Shown: positions 16,668 through 23,643 of the stretch, in pieces | Numbering within the stretch: position 1 is the first letter of the stretch | Layout of the letters: each line of letters starts with the position of its first letter | Assembly (NCBI GenBank): GCA_030549815.1 | Contig: JAUQQQ010000006.1 | Span: 19,474-83,473 of the forward strand | DNA length: 64,000 nucleotides | Direction of reading: 5' to 3' | Source of the DNA: a bacterium | Lineage (GTDB): Bacteria; DRYD01 | Notes under the pieces: model-generated | The model's input: the letters and a program-made list of their open reading frames with translations, nothing else | Told to the model about the DNA's origin: nothing | Databases searched by the model: none | Program-made: the position numbers and the translations under genes

Positions 16668-16686
16668 AACAAAAGGAGGTAAGTGT

Positions 16687-16968
16687 ATGCAAAAGGTAGA
16701 AAATAAAGTTGTTGTGTATAAACCAAATCAAAAAGAAATCCAAGAAGCTTTGAAATGGAATACATGGTCCAAAGAAGTATCCTCTTTTGAATGGTTTTAC
16801 CATACAAAGGAAAAATTCTATGTTGTTCAAGGAGAGGTAGAAGTTATACTGGATGATGGAAGAAAAATCCATATAAAGGAAGGAGATATGGCTATTTTTG
16901 AAAGAAATGTAAAATGCACCTGGAATGTTAAAAAACCAATATTTAAGCACTATACTTTCTTGGAATAA
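16687..16968 (+). CDS. Small cupin-domain protein (DUF861/ureidoglycine-aminohydrolase-like)
   Basis: This 93-aa single cupin barrel shows the pattern of the Cupin_3 family: NTWSKEVSSFEWFYHTKEKFYVVQGEVEVILDDG in the first motif and IKEGDMAIFERNVKCTWNV in the second. The first motif keeps the Glu-Lys-x-Tyr and G-x-V-x-V features; the metal-binding His of classical cupins is not clearly present. Reaction is unknown. An AAAGGAGGT site precedes the ATG. It is downstream of the PLD gene with a 19-bp gap. Confidence 0.82.
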   Translation: MQKVENKVVVYKPNQKEIQEALKWNTWSKEVSSFEWFYHTKEKFYVVQGEVEVILDDGRKIHIKEGDMAIFERNVKCTWNVKKPIFKHYTFLE

Positions 16969-17147
16969 AAGTAAAGTGTTATAGACTATCGGAGCTTTCT
17001 TCTTAAGCAATGGAAAATTCTCTTTTTTTCCGGTATCAGAGCTATTATCTGGCTTTGACAATTCATTATTAAAATATCCATCTCTTTCTTTTTAGCACTT
17101 ACTTAATTTATTATTTCTTTGCAAAATAAAAAAACAAAATAAAAAAA

Positions 17148-17164
17148 GGGGAAAAATTTCCCCC
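17148..17164 (-). terminator. Rho-independent terminator after the one-blade lipoprotein gene
   Basis: On the minus strand GGGGGAAA and TTTCCCC form a stem, followed by TTTTTTTATTTTG. It is 29 bp beyond the stop at 17193. A very similar hairpin ends the second repeat copy. Confidence 0.8.
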
Positions 17165-17192
17165 TTCTTTCCTCCCTTTTTCTCCTTCCTTT

Positions 17193-17537
17193 TTATTCTA
17201 TTATTACATATGCATCAGAATTACTACTAGCATTCAGACTCTCTCCCGTAATATAAACTTTTCCACTTCCATCTATCGCTATTGAGTAACCATAATCATA
17301 TCCACTACCACCAGCAATGTTGTTTAGAACAACAGCACTGTCATTATCAGTATCTCCATCTATATCTCTACTTAAAGGAGTACCAAATGTGTTTGATACT
17401 TTTCCTATTGCAGGGACAAATCCTCCTACAATCCCACTATTACCCCAAAAGTTTATTCCCCTACTATTACAACCTAATATTATTAGGACCATTATTCCTA
17501 TCATCACTAATACTAAGATCCATACATTTTTTTTCAT
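17193..17537 (-). CDS. Short lipoprotein with a single SBBP/delta-60-type beta-propeller repeat
   Basis: The 114-aa product has a lipoprotein signal peptide (MKKN, hydrophobic core, lipobox LIILGC with Cys23). A spacer follows, then one repeat: VVLNNIAGGSGYDYGYSIAIDG and SGKVYITGESLNASSNSDAYVI. The same repeat builds the 459-aa protein at 59.6 kb (VYIT/IYIT, AYVIKL). One blade cannot form a propeller alone, so the protein is a truncated member or acts as an oligomer. The stop comes exactly where other repeats continue with KLNxxG. The start is followed by eight A residues in a row. It lies inside the left direct repeat. Confidence 0.7.
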   Translation of the reverse strand: MKKNVWILVLVMIGIMVLIILGCNSRGINFWGNSGIVGGFVPAIGKVSNTFGTPLSRDIDGDTDNDSAVVLNNIAGGSGYDYGYSIAIDGSGKVYITGESLNASSNSDAYVIIE

Positions 17538-17605
17538 TTTTATAACCTCTTTTTTCTCCCTCCTCTTTTATCTTCTATTTTATCTTCTACTTTTTTTTAT
17601 TTTTT

Positions 17606-17690
17606 CCTGCATATTTTTCAAAATTTCTGATTCAAATTCTATTAGACATACATAAACCTCTACCTTATACCATTTTCTTTATTTCCCTCA
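17606..17690 (-). pseudogene. Remnant of a small reading frame shared by both repeat copies
   Basis: In the minus strand a frame reads WYKVEVYVCLIEFESEIL and continues to a stop near 17577, but no start codon lies between it and the preceding in-frame stop. The right repeat copy has a matching EVYVCVIE segment inside a 47-codon frame with a proper start. The match in protein sense suggests a decayed small gene upstream of the lipoprotein. Confidence 0.3.
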
Positions 17691-17704
17691 CCATAATTAC
17701 TACA

Positions 17705-19216
17705 TCATCTATATCTTTCAATGTCCATTTTTTTCACTTTCCTTTCTTTACTATCTATTACTATTCCTACCAAATATATTTCTTCTCTATCCAAATACTT
17801 CTCATAATATCTTTTCTCTTTTATTTGTTCTATTGCTCCTTCTTTATCTACTTTCAATTCTATTATATATACCTTCCCTTTACTTATCACTGTTAAATCT
17901 ATTCTTCCTATACTTGTTACATCTTCTGCTATCACTTCTAACCCACTTGACACTAACAATACATAAAACAATGCACAATAAAAACTCTCATATCTACCTA
18001 CATCTCTATACCATATGTTTGGTACACTTCCATATACCTGATTTAATACATTTTCTAATTCTAACAATTTACCTTCAACAAATATCTTCCTTACTTCTCT
18101 TATCCAACTTTTTTCTGACCAAATACTATCTCCTATATAACTATTTAATGCTACTTTTACCTCTTTGTTTGGATAACACAATCTATACTCTAACCAATCT
18201 TCTTCCTCTATCATCTCTTTTATTGTCAAATATCCTGTTTGAAATAATAATGCTTCTATCCTTATTTCTTCTATATCAAACATATCTAATACATTATCAT
18301 CTACTACTACCTCTTCTAAATTTGGTATGTAGTATCCCTTCTCTCTTATAACTTTTACTAAAAATTCGGGGTTGCCTGTTTTAAACCAATACGACCTATA
18401 TACCCTATTTTCCATATACAACAACACATCAAATGGATTATATATCCTTGAACCTAACCAACAATACCCATTGTACCATTCCCTTATTTTTTCCAATTCC
18501 TCTTCTCCCTTTATTAACTCCCCAAATACTTGTATTAATTCTTCTTCTGTATACCCACATATATCCCCGTATTCCTTATTCAAACTAATATCATTTAACT
18601 GATTTAATCCTGAAAACAAAGACACTTTTGCAAATTTACTTATCCCTGTTATAAATACAAAATGCAAATATTGATCCAGATCCTTCAAAACTGAATAAAA
18701 CTCCTTCAATTCCTTTCTAATTCTTTCTGCTTTTTCTCTATCCTCTATGTTATCTATTATTGCCTTATCGTATTCATCTACTAATAATACTACCTTCCTT
18801 CTATTTTTTCTATAAAGTCCTTTAACCAAATTCTCTAACATTGTTCCTATGCTTTCTCTTTCTTCTATTTCTACTTCCTCTTCCCTTGCTTTTTCCTTTA
18901 TTATTGATCTTACCCTATTCTTTAAGTCATCCACACTTAATGTATCTTTGACAAAAGATATTCTTACAACAGGATACTTTTCTTGCCAATTCCAATTGTT
19001 TTCCAAATACAAGCCTTCAAATAATTCTTTTTTTCCTTCAAAAGCAGACTTTAAAGTATCAACAAACAAGCTTTTTCCGAACCTTCGAGGACGCGATAAA
19101 AAGTAATATTTTCCTTCTTCCACTAATTTTTTTACAAAATATGTTTTATCTACATAATAGTAGCCTCCTGTCCTTATCTCTTCAAAACTACTTATTCCTA
19201 TCGGTAACTTCTTCAT
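17705..19216 (-). CDS. AAA-ATPase-like / PDDEXK nuclease-domain protein (AAA-ATPase_like + DUF1703)
   Basis: The N-terminal ATPase has the family-specific P-loop RPRRFGKSLFVDTL at residues 42-55, preceded by FEEIRTGGYYYVDKT. The Walker B-like strand is KVVLLVDEYDKAI (about 145). The C-terminal PD-(D/E)XK domain shows GRIDLTVISKGKVYIIELKVDK with the D-x(n)-E-L-K core (about 440-465). This family occurs in many near-identical copies in some bacteria and is suspected to be mobile or a conflict element; its activity is not settled. I choose ATG 19216 (503 aa): the AGAGGTG site would overlap the upstream GTG at 19225. It is flanked by direct repeats. Confidence 0.88.
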   Translation of the reverse strand: MKKLPIGISSFEEIRTGGYYYVDKTYFVKKLVEEGKYYFLSRPRRFGKSLFVDTLKSAFEGKKELFEGLYLENNWNWQEKYPVVRISFVKDTLSVDDLKNRVRSIIKEKAREEEVEIEERESIGTMLENLVKGLYRKNRRKVVLLVDEYDKAIIDNIEDREKAERIRKELKEFYSVLKDLDQYLHFVFITGISKFAKVSLFSGLNQLNDISLNKEYGDICGYTEEELIQVFGELIKGEEELEKIREWYNGYCWLGSRIYNPFDVLLYMENRVYRSYWFKTGNPEFLVKVIREKGYYIPNLEEVVVDDNVLDMFDIEEIRIEALLFQTGYLTIKEMIEEEDWLEYRLCYPNKEVKVALNSYIGDSIWSEKSWIREVRKIFVEGKLLELENVLNQVYGSVPNIWYRDVGRYESFYCALFYVLLVSSGLEVIAEDVTSIGRIDLTVISKGKVYIIELKVDKEGAIEQIKEKRYYEKYLDREEIYLVGIVIDSKERKVKKMDIERYR

Positions 19217-19454
19217 TTTCCGCACCTCTTTGTTTATTCTCTATATAGCTTTAAAACACCTGCTATCTAGTAGGAGTTTCATATCTGTGTTTGATGTTAA
19301 ACTTTATTCAGTAAAAACCAACAACAACAAACAATTGATTACAGTTTATATCTGAATTATTTACTATCCTCTTTTGACCCTTTTTTATATTTCTCTAATC
19401 AGAACAAATTTCCTATTTCCTATATTTCTGTTATTTCTGTATAATACAACAAAA
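19217..19454. other. Intergenic region upstream of the AAA-ATPase gene
   Basis: This 238-bp AT-rich spacer lies between the AAA-ATPase gene and the right direct repeat. It has the AAA gene's ribosome-binding site and an imperfect palindrome (CCTGCTA-TC-TAGTAGG, 19259-19274). No gene or clear promoter is visible. Confidence 0.5.
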
Positions 19455-19462
19455 TAAAAAAA

Positions 19463-19480
19463 GTGGGAAAATTCCCCCCC
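19463..19480 (-). terminator. Rho-independent terminator of the right lipoprotein copy
   Basis: On the minus strand GGGGAATTTTCCC can fold, and CACTTTTTTTATTTTG follows. The stem is shorter than in the left copy (GGGAA/TTCCC core), but the U-tract is equally good. Confidence 0.65.
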
Positions 19481-19509
19481 TTCTTTCCTCCCTTTTTCTC
19501 CTTCCTTCT

Positions 19510-19850
19510 CTATTCTATTTTTATTACATATGCATCAAAATTACCACTAGCATTCTGACTATGTCCCGTAACATAAACATTTCCACTATCTATCCATAGT
19601 GATCTACCAATATCAGCTCCACTACCACCAGCAATGTTGGATAGAACAACACCATTGTCCTTATCAGTATCTCCATCTATATCTCTACTTAAAGGAGTAC
19701 CAAATATGTTTGATACTTTTCCTATTGCAGGGACAAATCCTTCAATAGAACTATTACCCCAAAAGTTTATTCCCCTACTATTACAACCTAATATTATTAG
19801 GACCATTATTCCTATAATCACTAATACTAAGATCCATACATTTTTTTCAT
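19510..19850 (-). pseudogene. Frameshifted (or phase-off) copy of the one-blade lipoprotein
   Basis: This copy matches the gene at 17193-17537, but the run of A after the ATG at 19850 is seven instead of eight. That puts the ATG into a frame which stops after a few codons. Downstream of the run the frame is intact: IIGIMVLIILGCNSRG, then NIAGGSGADIGRS and YVTGHSQNASGNFDAYV. A GTG at 19821 could start a shorter product, but it would have a signal peptide without positive charges and no visible ribosome-binding site. The copy is therefore inactive, or switched off by slippage in the A-tract. Confidence 0.65.
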
Positions 19851-19920
19851 TTTTATAACCTCTTTTTTCTCCCTCCTCTTTTATCTTCTATTTTATCTTC
19901 TACTTTTTTTATTTTTTCCT

Positions 19921-20064
19921 CTATAAAATTTCTCTTGTTTGTTGATCACATTCTATTACACATACATATACCTCTAAGCATACCAGCAGACTTCTAACTA
20001 CACATCCCTTCTTCAATGCAAACTTTTCTAAAAATGGCTTTTCCCTACAACCGCATCTATTCAT
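19921..20064 (-). CDS. Possible 47-aa cysteine-containing small protein
   Basis: A 47-codon frame begins with ATG at 20064, preceded by AGGAG at 7-bp spacing, a good site in this genome. The peptide starts MNRCGCREKPFLEKFALKKG and has six Cys in all; it then has a hydrophobic LLVCLEVYVCVIEC stretch. The last part resembles the remnant in the left repeat copy. No family is recognised. The frame lies directly upstream of the lipoprotein copy and could be co-transcribed. It is short enough to be chance, but the ribosome-binding site and the partial conservation favour a real or recently lost gene. Confidence 0.4.
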   Translation of the reverse strand: MNRCGCREKPFLEKFALKKGCVVRSLLVCLEVYVCVIECDQQTREIL

Positions 20065-20190
20065 AATTTCTCCTACTTGTAGTTCATTTTTCTTTTCTTA
20101 ACATCAAATTTATCTTCCTATATTTTTCTAACAACCTGTTTATTGTATATCTTTATAAAGTAAAGAAAAGGATATAGAGGAACAGGATAT
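20065..20190. other. Intergenic spacer
   Basis: An AT-rich 126-bp stretch separates the small frame from the end of hepT. No hairpin, promoter or gene is visible in it. Confidence 0.5.
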
Positions 20191-20643
20191 TTACAATCTT
20201 TTTCTATCCTTCAAATATCTTTCGATTCTATTTATAACTTCACGAAACAAGGAAACATATTCTAATGCTTTGCCTAAAAAGAATTTTATCTCTTCTACAT
20301 CTTCTAAATAGTCATGTGCTATAATGTTTCTTATTTTTCTTATTTTTATCCATTCATCAACATTTTCTATTATACCTATTTTTTCTAATTTATCAAGTAT
20401 ATCTATAAAGCTCATGTTTTCCATATAATCTCCTGTCTCGATGAGAAAATTTTTAAAAAGATTTTGTCCTATGTAATCTTGTAGAAAAGAAAATCTATAA
20501 ACAAATGAATCGATGAGTTTAATATCCTCTTTATTGTCAATGTTTAAATTTTATACCAATTTTTTTTCCTTTATTTCTTTTGTATAATTTTCTAATCGAT
20601 TAAGTATTATTTTTGCTTTTTTTAGAACTTTATAAAAAATCAT
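20191..20643 (-). pseudogene. hepT: HepT-type HEPN toxin gene interrupted by an in-frame TAA
   Basis: Reading from the ATG at 20643 (GGAG site upstream, ATGA overlap with mntA) gives a 150-residue HepT protein with one stop, TAA, at 20551-20553 (codon 31). The frame is continuous on both sides: VLKKAKIILNRLENYTKEI before it, SFVYRFSFLQDYIGQNLF after it. The C-terminal part contains the toxin motif RNIIAHDY (Rx4HxY). A restart at the internal ATG 20424 would give 77 aa lacking the first helices. Known HepT proteins are RNases that MntA silences by AMPylating the motif Tyr. Here the toxin is probably inactivated by the nonsense mutation. Confidence 0.8.
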
Positions 20644-20966
20644 ATTTTTACTCCTGTATTTTTTGCTATTTGGTATATTGCTTTGTCCCTTTTTGTTGGA
20701 CCCTTTACTAACAAATCCACTTTTCTTTCTATACCTTTTTTTTCTAATATACAATAAAAGTTAAGTATATCTTCTAACTTTATTTGGTTTTTACTTTCGA
20801 TATAGATATCTATATCTCCGCCTTTTTTGTTCAAATCTGCTCTGCTTCCAAATATGTATATTTCTATTTCTTCTCCGAATAATAAAGTAGCGGCTTCTTT
20901 TATTATTTTTATTTCTTCAGGCTTTAGTCTAACTTTTTGATCCAAAAATTTTTCAGTTTCAGACAT
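20640..20966 (-). CDS. mntA: MntA-type minimal nucleotidyltransferase antitoxin
   Basis: The 108-aa protein has the MNT active-site pattern: YIFGSRADLNKKGGDIDIYI, that is G40-S41-x9-D51-x-D53. Such proteins are antitoxins of type VII toxin-antitoxin systems, transferring AMP to the HEPN toxin. The N-terminus (LDQKVRLKPEEIKIIKEAATLLF) is a helix typical of the family. It is 5 bp from the upstream SDR gene and overlaps the hepT start by 4 bp. All catalytic residues are present, so the antitoxin looks intact even though its toxin partner has a stop codon. Confidence 0.88.
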   Translation of the reverse strand: MSETEKFLDQKVRLKPEEIKIIKEAATLLFGEEIEIYIFGSRADLNKKGGDIDIYIESKNQIKLEDILNFYCILEKKGIERKVDLLVKGPTKRDKAIYQIAKNTGVKI

Positions 20967-20971
20967 TTTAT

Positions 20972-21724
20972 CTAAATTGTGATTCCTCCATCAAAAGCAA
21001 AATGTTGTCCAGTTATATAGGTATTTTCATAGGAAAGTAGGAATGATACAAATTTTGCTAATTCCTCTGCTTGGCCGATCCTTCTTAATGGAATATTTTT
21101 CTCTATGGCTTTTTTGTATTCGTTTGGTTCCACATTTAATATTTGTGATTGTTTTTGAATGAAATCTTTCAATCTTTCTGTTTCTATATATCCAGGAGCT
21201 ACAGCATTTATTAAAATATTCTTATCTGCAAATTCTAAAGCAATTGTTTTTAAAGCGTTAACTAACCCTATCCTTAAACTATTTGAAATTACCATATTTT
21301 TTATCGGTTTTATCGAAGTGAAAGAAGTTATAGCCACTATTCTAGGATAGTTTGATCTTTCTAAATATTTTATTAATTCTTTGATTATAGTTAAAGGGGA
21401 TAAAAACATGAGATTAAAGTATTCCACCCATTCTTTTTCACTTACTTCCAAAAATGGTTTAATTGGAGGACCACCATAGTTAATTAAAACTGAATCTATG
21501 TAGCCATAACTTTCTACAATTTCTATTAAGTTTTTTAGGAATGATTCTTCGGTTATGCTTCCTGCTAATTCGATTACTTTGAAATTTTGTTCTTGAAGTT
21601 TTCTTACTGCTTCAAAAGGATTCCGAGAATTAAGTATTATCGTATATTCTTTTTCAGCCATCTTTTTAGCTATTTCGAAACCTATTCCTTTAGACCCACC
21701 AGTTATTAAACACAATTTCTCCAT
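20972..21724 (-). CDS. Short-chain dehydrogenase/reductase with atypical catalytic residues
   Basis: The 250-aa protein has the Rossmann start TGGSKGIGFEIAKKMAEK and NYGG in place of NNAG, so it is an SDR that binds NAD(P). The catalytic Ser is in AITSFTSI. The next segment reads ISNSLRIGLVNALKTIALEFA, where the classical Y-x-x-x-K would lie; Tyr is missing and Lys is replaced by Arg. A subset of SDRs has such an SN-x-LR motif. The VAPGYIETERL block and a GQHFAFDGG ending are otherwise normal. It cannot be assigned to FabG with confidence. The gene is 12 bp from the Fe-S oxidoreductase gene upstream. Confidence 0.85.
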   Translation of the reverse strand: MEKLCLITGGSKGIGFEIAKKMAEKEYTIILNSRNPFEAVRKLQEQNFKVIELAGSITEESFLKNLIEIVESYGYIDSVLINYGGPPIKPFLEVSEKEWVEYFNLMFLSPLTIIKELIKYLERSNYPRIVAITSFTSIKPIKNMVISNSLRIGLVNALKTIALEFADKNILINAVAPGYIETERLKDFIQKQSQILNVEPNEYKKAIEKNIPLRRIGQAEELAKFVSFLLSYENTYITGQHFAFDGGITI

Positions 21725-21736
21725 AAATTTTTCCCC

Positions 21737-23632
21737 CTATTCTACATCTATCCATTCTACTATATCTTTAACAACTACTTGGTTTTTTAAACCTTTTGTA
21801 TTTACTGCATCTTGAAGCATTAGTAAACAAAAAGGGCATCCTGTAGCTATGTTATTTGAAACTTTAATTGCTTGCTCTAACCGTTGGTGATTGATTTTGG
21901 GATATTTTTTTTGTTCATTCCAATACATTCCTCCACCTGCTCCACAACAAAAAGAATTTTTCTTACTTAATTCCATTTCTTTTAACCTGAATTTACTCAA
22001 TATTTGTCGAGGTTCATCTATGATACCATTTTGTCTACCTAAATAACAGGGATCGTGAAATGTTATGGTATCTTCTTTCCTTTTTGTTCTTATAACACCT
22101 TTCTTTATTAAATCTGCTAAAACTTGAGAATGATGGTAAATTTCTATTTTGAAACTACTGTCTAATTTGGGATATTCATTTTTTAAGGTATTATAGCAAT
22201 GGGGACAAGAAGTTATTATTTTTTTGTTGTGTTTTTTCAAATTTTCTATATTGTTTTGTGCCATAATTTGAAAAAGATAATCATTTCCTATTCTCTTAGC
22301 AGGGTCTCCAGTACAGCTTTCATTTTTCAGTATACCAACTTTTATTGAAACAGAATTGAGTATTTTCAAAAGTTTTACTGCGACATTCTGAGCCTGTTCA
22401 TTATAGCTAACTGCACAACCAACCCAATAAATATAATCAACTTCATTAGAATTGTTTTCTATTATTTTAACATTATCTAATTTTTGAGTCCACTGTAATC
22501 TATCTATATTTACTCCCTTAAAAGGATGATTTCTTACTTCTATTGAATTCAAGATATCTTGTAGTTGGGTTGGTAATTCTCCTTTTTCCATTACTAAATT
22601 TTTTCTAATTTCTATTATTTTCTTGAATGGATTGATAAGGACGGGACATGAATTAAAGCACGCTCCACAAGTAGTGCAACTCCATATGCTTTCAATACCT
22701 GTATATTCTGTTATACTTTTCCCATTTTTCCCGTTTCTATAATCATCAATGCTATCTATTAAATTTACTAATATTGATTTAGGAGATAGGGGTTGATTTG
22801 ATAAGAATGCTGGACAAGCTTCTTGGCATCTTCCACATTCCGTGCAACTGAAAACCTCTAAAAAATCCTTAAATTCTAAATCTTTTATACTATCTATACC
22901 AAATTTTTCATCTTTTTCTATATCTATATGTTCTATTGAAAAATCTTTTTCATCGGTATTTATTATGTTTATTGGTGCTAAAACGAAATGAAAAATTTTT
23001 CCTTCCTCTATTCTACTAAATAAAATATACAGTGATAACAACCATATTATTCCCCCTACCAAACTTAAAGGTATTGCCATTGTAGAAAAATTTGTTTTGA
23101 TCAAATTATTAATTGAAAAAAGCAGGGGAGAGGAAGGAGGAAAATTTAAATACATCAAAAAAGTAAAAGAAATAACATTTACCAAAATTAAAACATGAAA
23201 TAAAAAGTATCTATCTTTTGTTGATGATTGGATTATTCGAGGAACTTTGAGAATATACCTTCTCGCTAATGCTAAGATTATTCCAATTAGTGCACCTAAT
23301 AAGAAAATATCCATAATCCATTGAAATACTAATGGATTTATCAAAAATAATGGAGATAAGAGGAAAATAAAACCGAAGAATGATAGGGGAGTGTGCATCA
23401 ATTTAGTCCTAAAATTTGAAATCCTCTCTTGTAAAATTACGTGCTTTAATATGTTAAGTAATTTATGTTTTGGTGAGAGTTTATTTTTGATTTTAGCTTC
23501 TTTTTTGCTAGATTTGTCTGCACTTTCTGTTATTTCCCTGTATAAATCCTTTAAGAATTTTACTTTATTGATGATGAAATATACTGTTATTAACCATCCT
23601 AAGATGTAAATAATAAAAAATGTCACATTCAT
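21737..23632 (-). CDS. Membrane-bound Fe-S oxidoreductase with two CCG domains (HdrD/GlpC-like)
   Basis: The 631-aa protein has about five N-terminal membrane helices (residues 1-210) ending in FHFVLAPINI, typical of NarI/HdrE-like anchors. Two [4Fe-4S] motifs follow: CTECGRCQEACP at 263-274 and CTTCGACFNSCP about 55 residues later. Two CCG domains come next: GCAVSYNEQAQ...SCPHCYNTL and HDPCYLGRQNG...NSFCCGAGGGMYW. Such fused proteins pass electrons between a soluble donor (often ETF or a dehydrogenase) and the quinone or thiol-disulfide pool. No partner dehydrogenase is adjacent apart from an SDR 12 bp downstream, so the substrate is open. Confidence 0.88.
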   Translation of the reverse strand: MNVTFFIIYILGWLITVYFIINKVKFLKDLYREITESADKSSKKEAKIKNKLSPKHKLLNILKHVILQERISNFRTKLMHTPLSFFGFIFLLSPLFLINPLVFQWIMDIFLLGALIGIILALARRYILKVPRIIQSSTKDRYFLFHVLILVNVISFTFLMYLNFPPSSPLLFSINNLIKTNFSTMAIPLSLVGGIIWLLSLYILFSRIEEGKIFHFVLAPINIINTDEKDFSIEHIDIEKDEKFGIDSIKDLEFKDFLEVFSCTECGRCQEACPAFLSNQPLSPKSILVNLIDSIDDYRNGKNGKSITEYTGIESIWSCTTCGACFNSCPVLINPFKKIIEIRKNLVMEKGELPTQLQDILNSIEVRNHPFKGVNIDRLQWTQKLDNVKIIENNSNEVDYIYWVGCAVSYNEQAQNVAVKLLKILNSVSIKVGILKNESCTGDPAKRIGNDYLFQIMAQNNIENLKKHNKKIITSCPHCYNTLKNEYPKLDSSFKIEIYHHSQVLADLIKKGVIRTKRKEDTITFHDPCYLGRQNGIIDEPRQILSKFRLKEMELSKKNSFCCGAGGGMYWNEQKKYPKINHQRLEQAIKVSNNIATGCPFCLLMLQDAVNTKGLKNQVVVKDIVEWIDVE

Positions 23633-23643
23633 TGATATTTATT

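Larger units (their letters stand above)
17141..17672. repeat. Left copy of a ~0.5-kb direct repeat
   Basis: This segment (terminator, one-blade lipoprotein gene, C/T-rich upstream leader and a coding-like remnant) is repeated in the same orientation at 19455-19990. Identity is about 90% by eye over the first 465 bp and falls in the last 60 bp. The two copies enclose the AAA-ATPase/PDDEXK gene. Confidence 0.85.
19455..19990. repeat. Right copy of the ~0.5-kb direct repeat
   Basis: This is the same-orientation counterpart of 17141-17672. It has the terminator, the lipoprotein gene with one A fewer after the start codon, and the same C/T-rich leader. Differences are scattered single bases plus small indels, so the duplication is not brand new. 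Confidence 0.85.

Noticed and set aside
17833-18351. 172-codon Leu/Tyr-rich frame antisense to the AAA-ATPase gene
   Set aside because: Low-complexity antisense frame opposite a well-supported gene.
19259-19274. Short inverted repeat upstream of the AAA-ATPase gene
   Set aside because: The 2-nt loop and one G-T pair make a stable hairpin unlikely, and there is no U-tract for termination.
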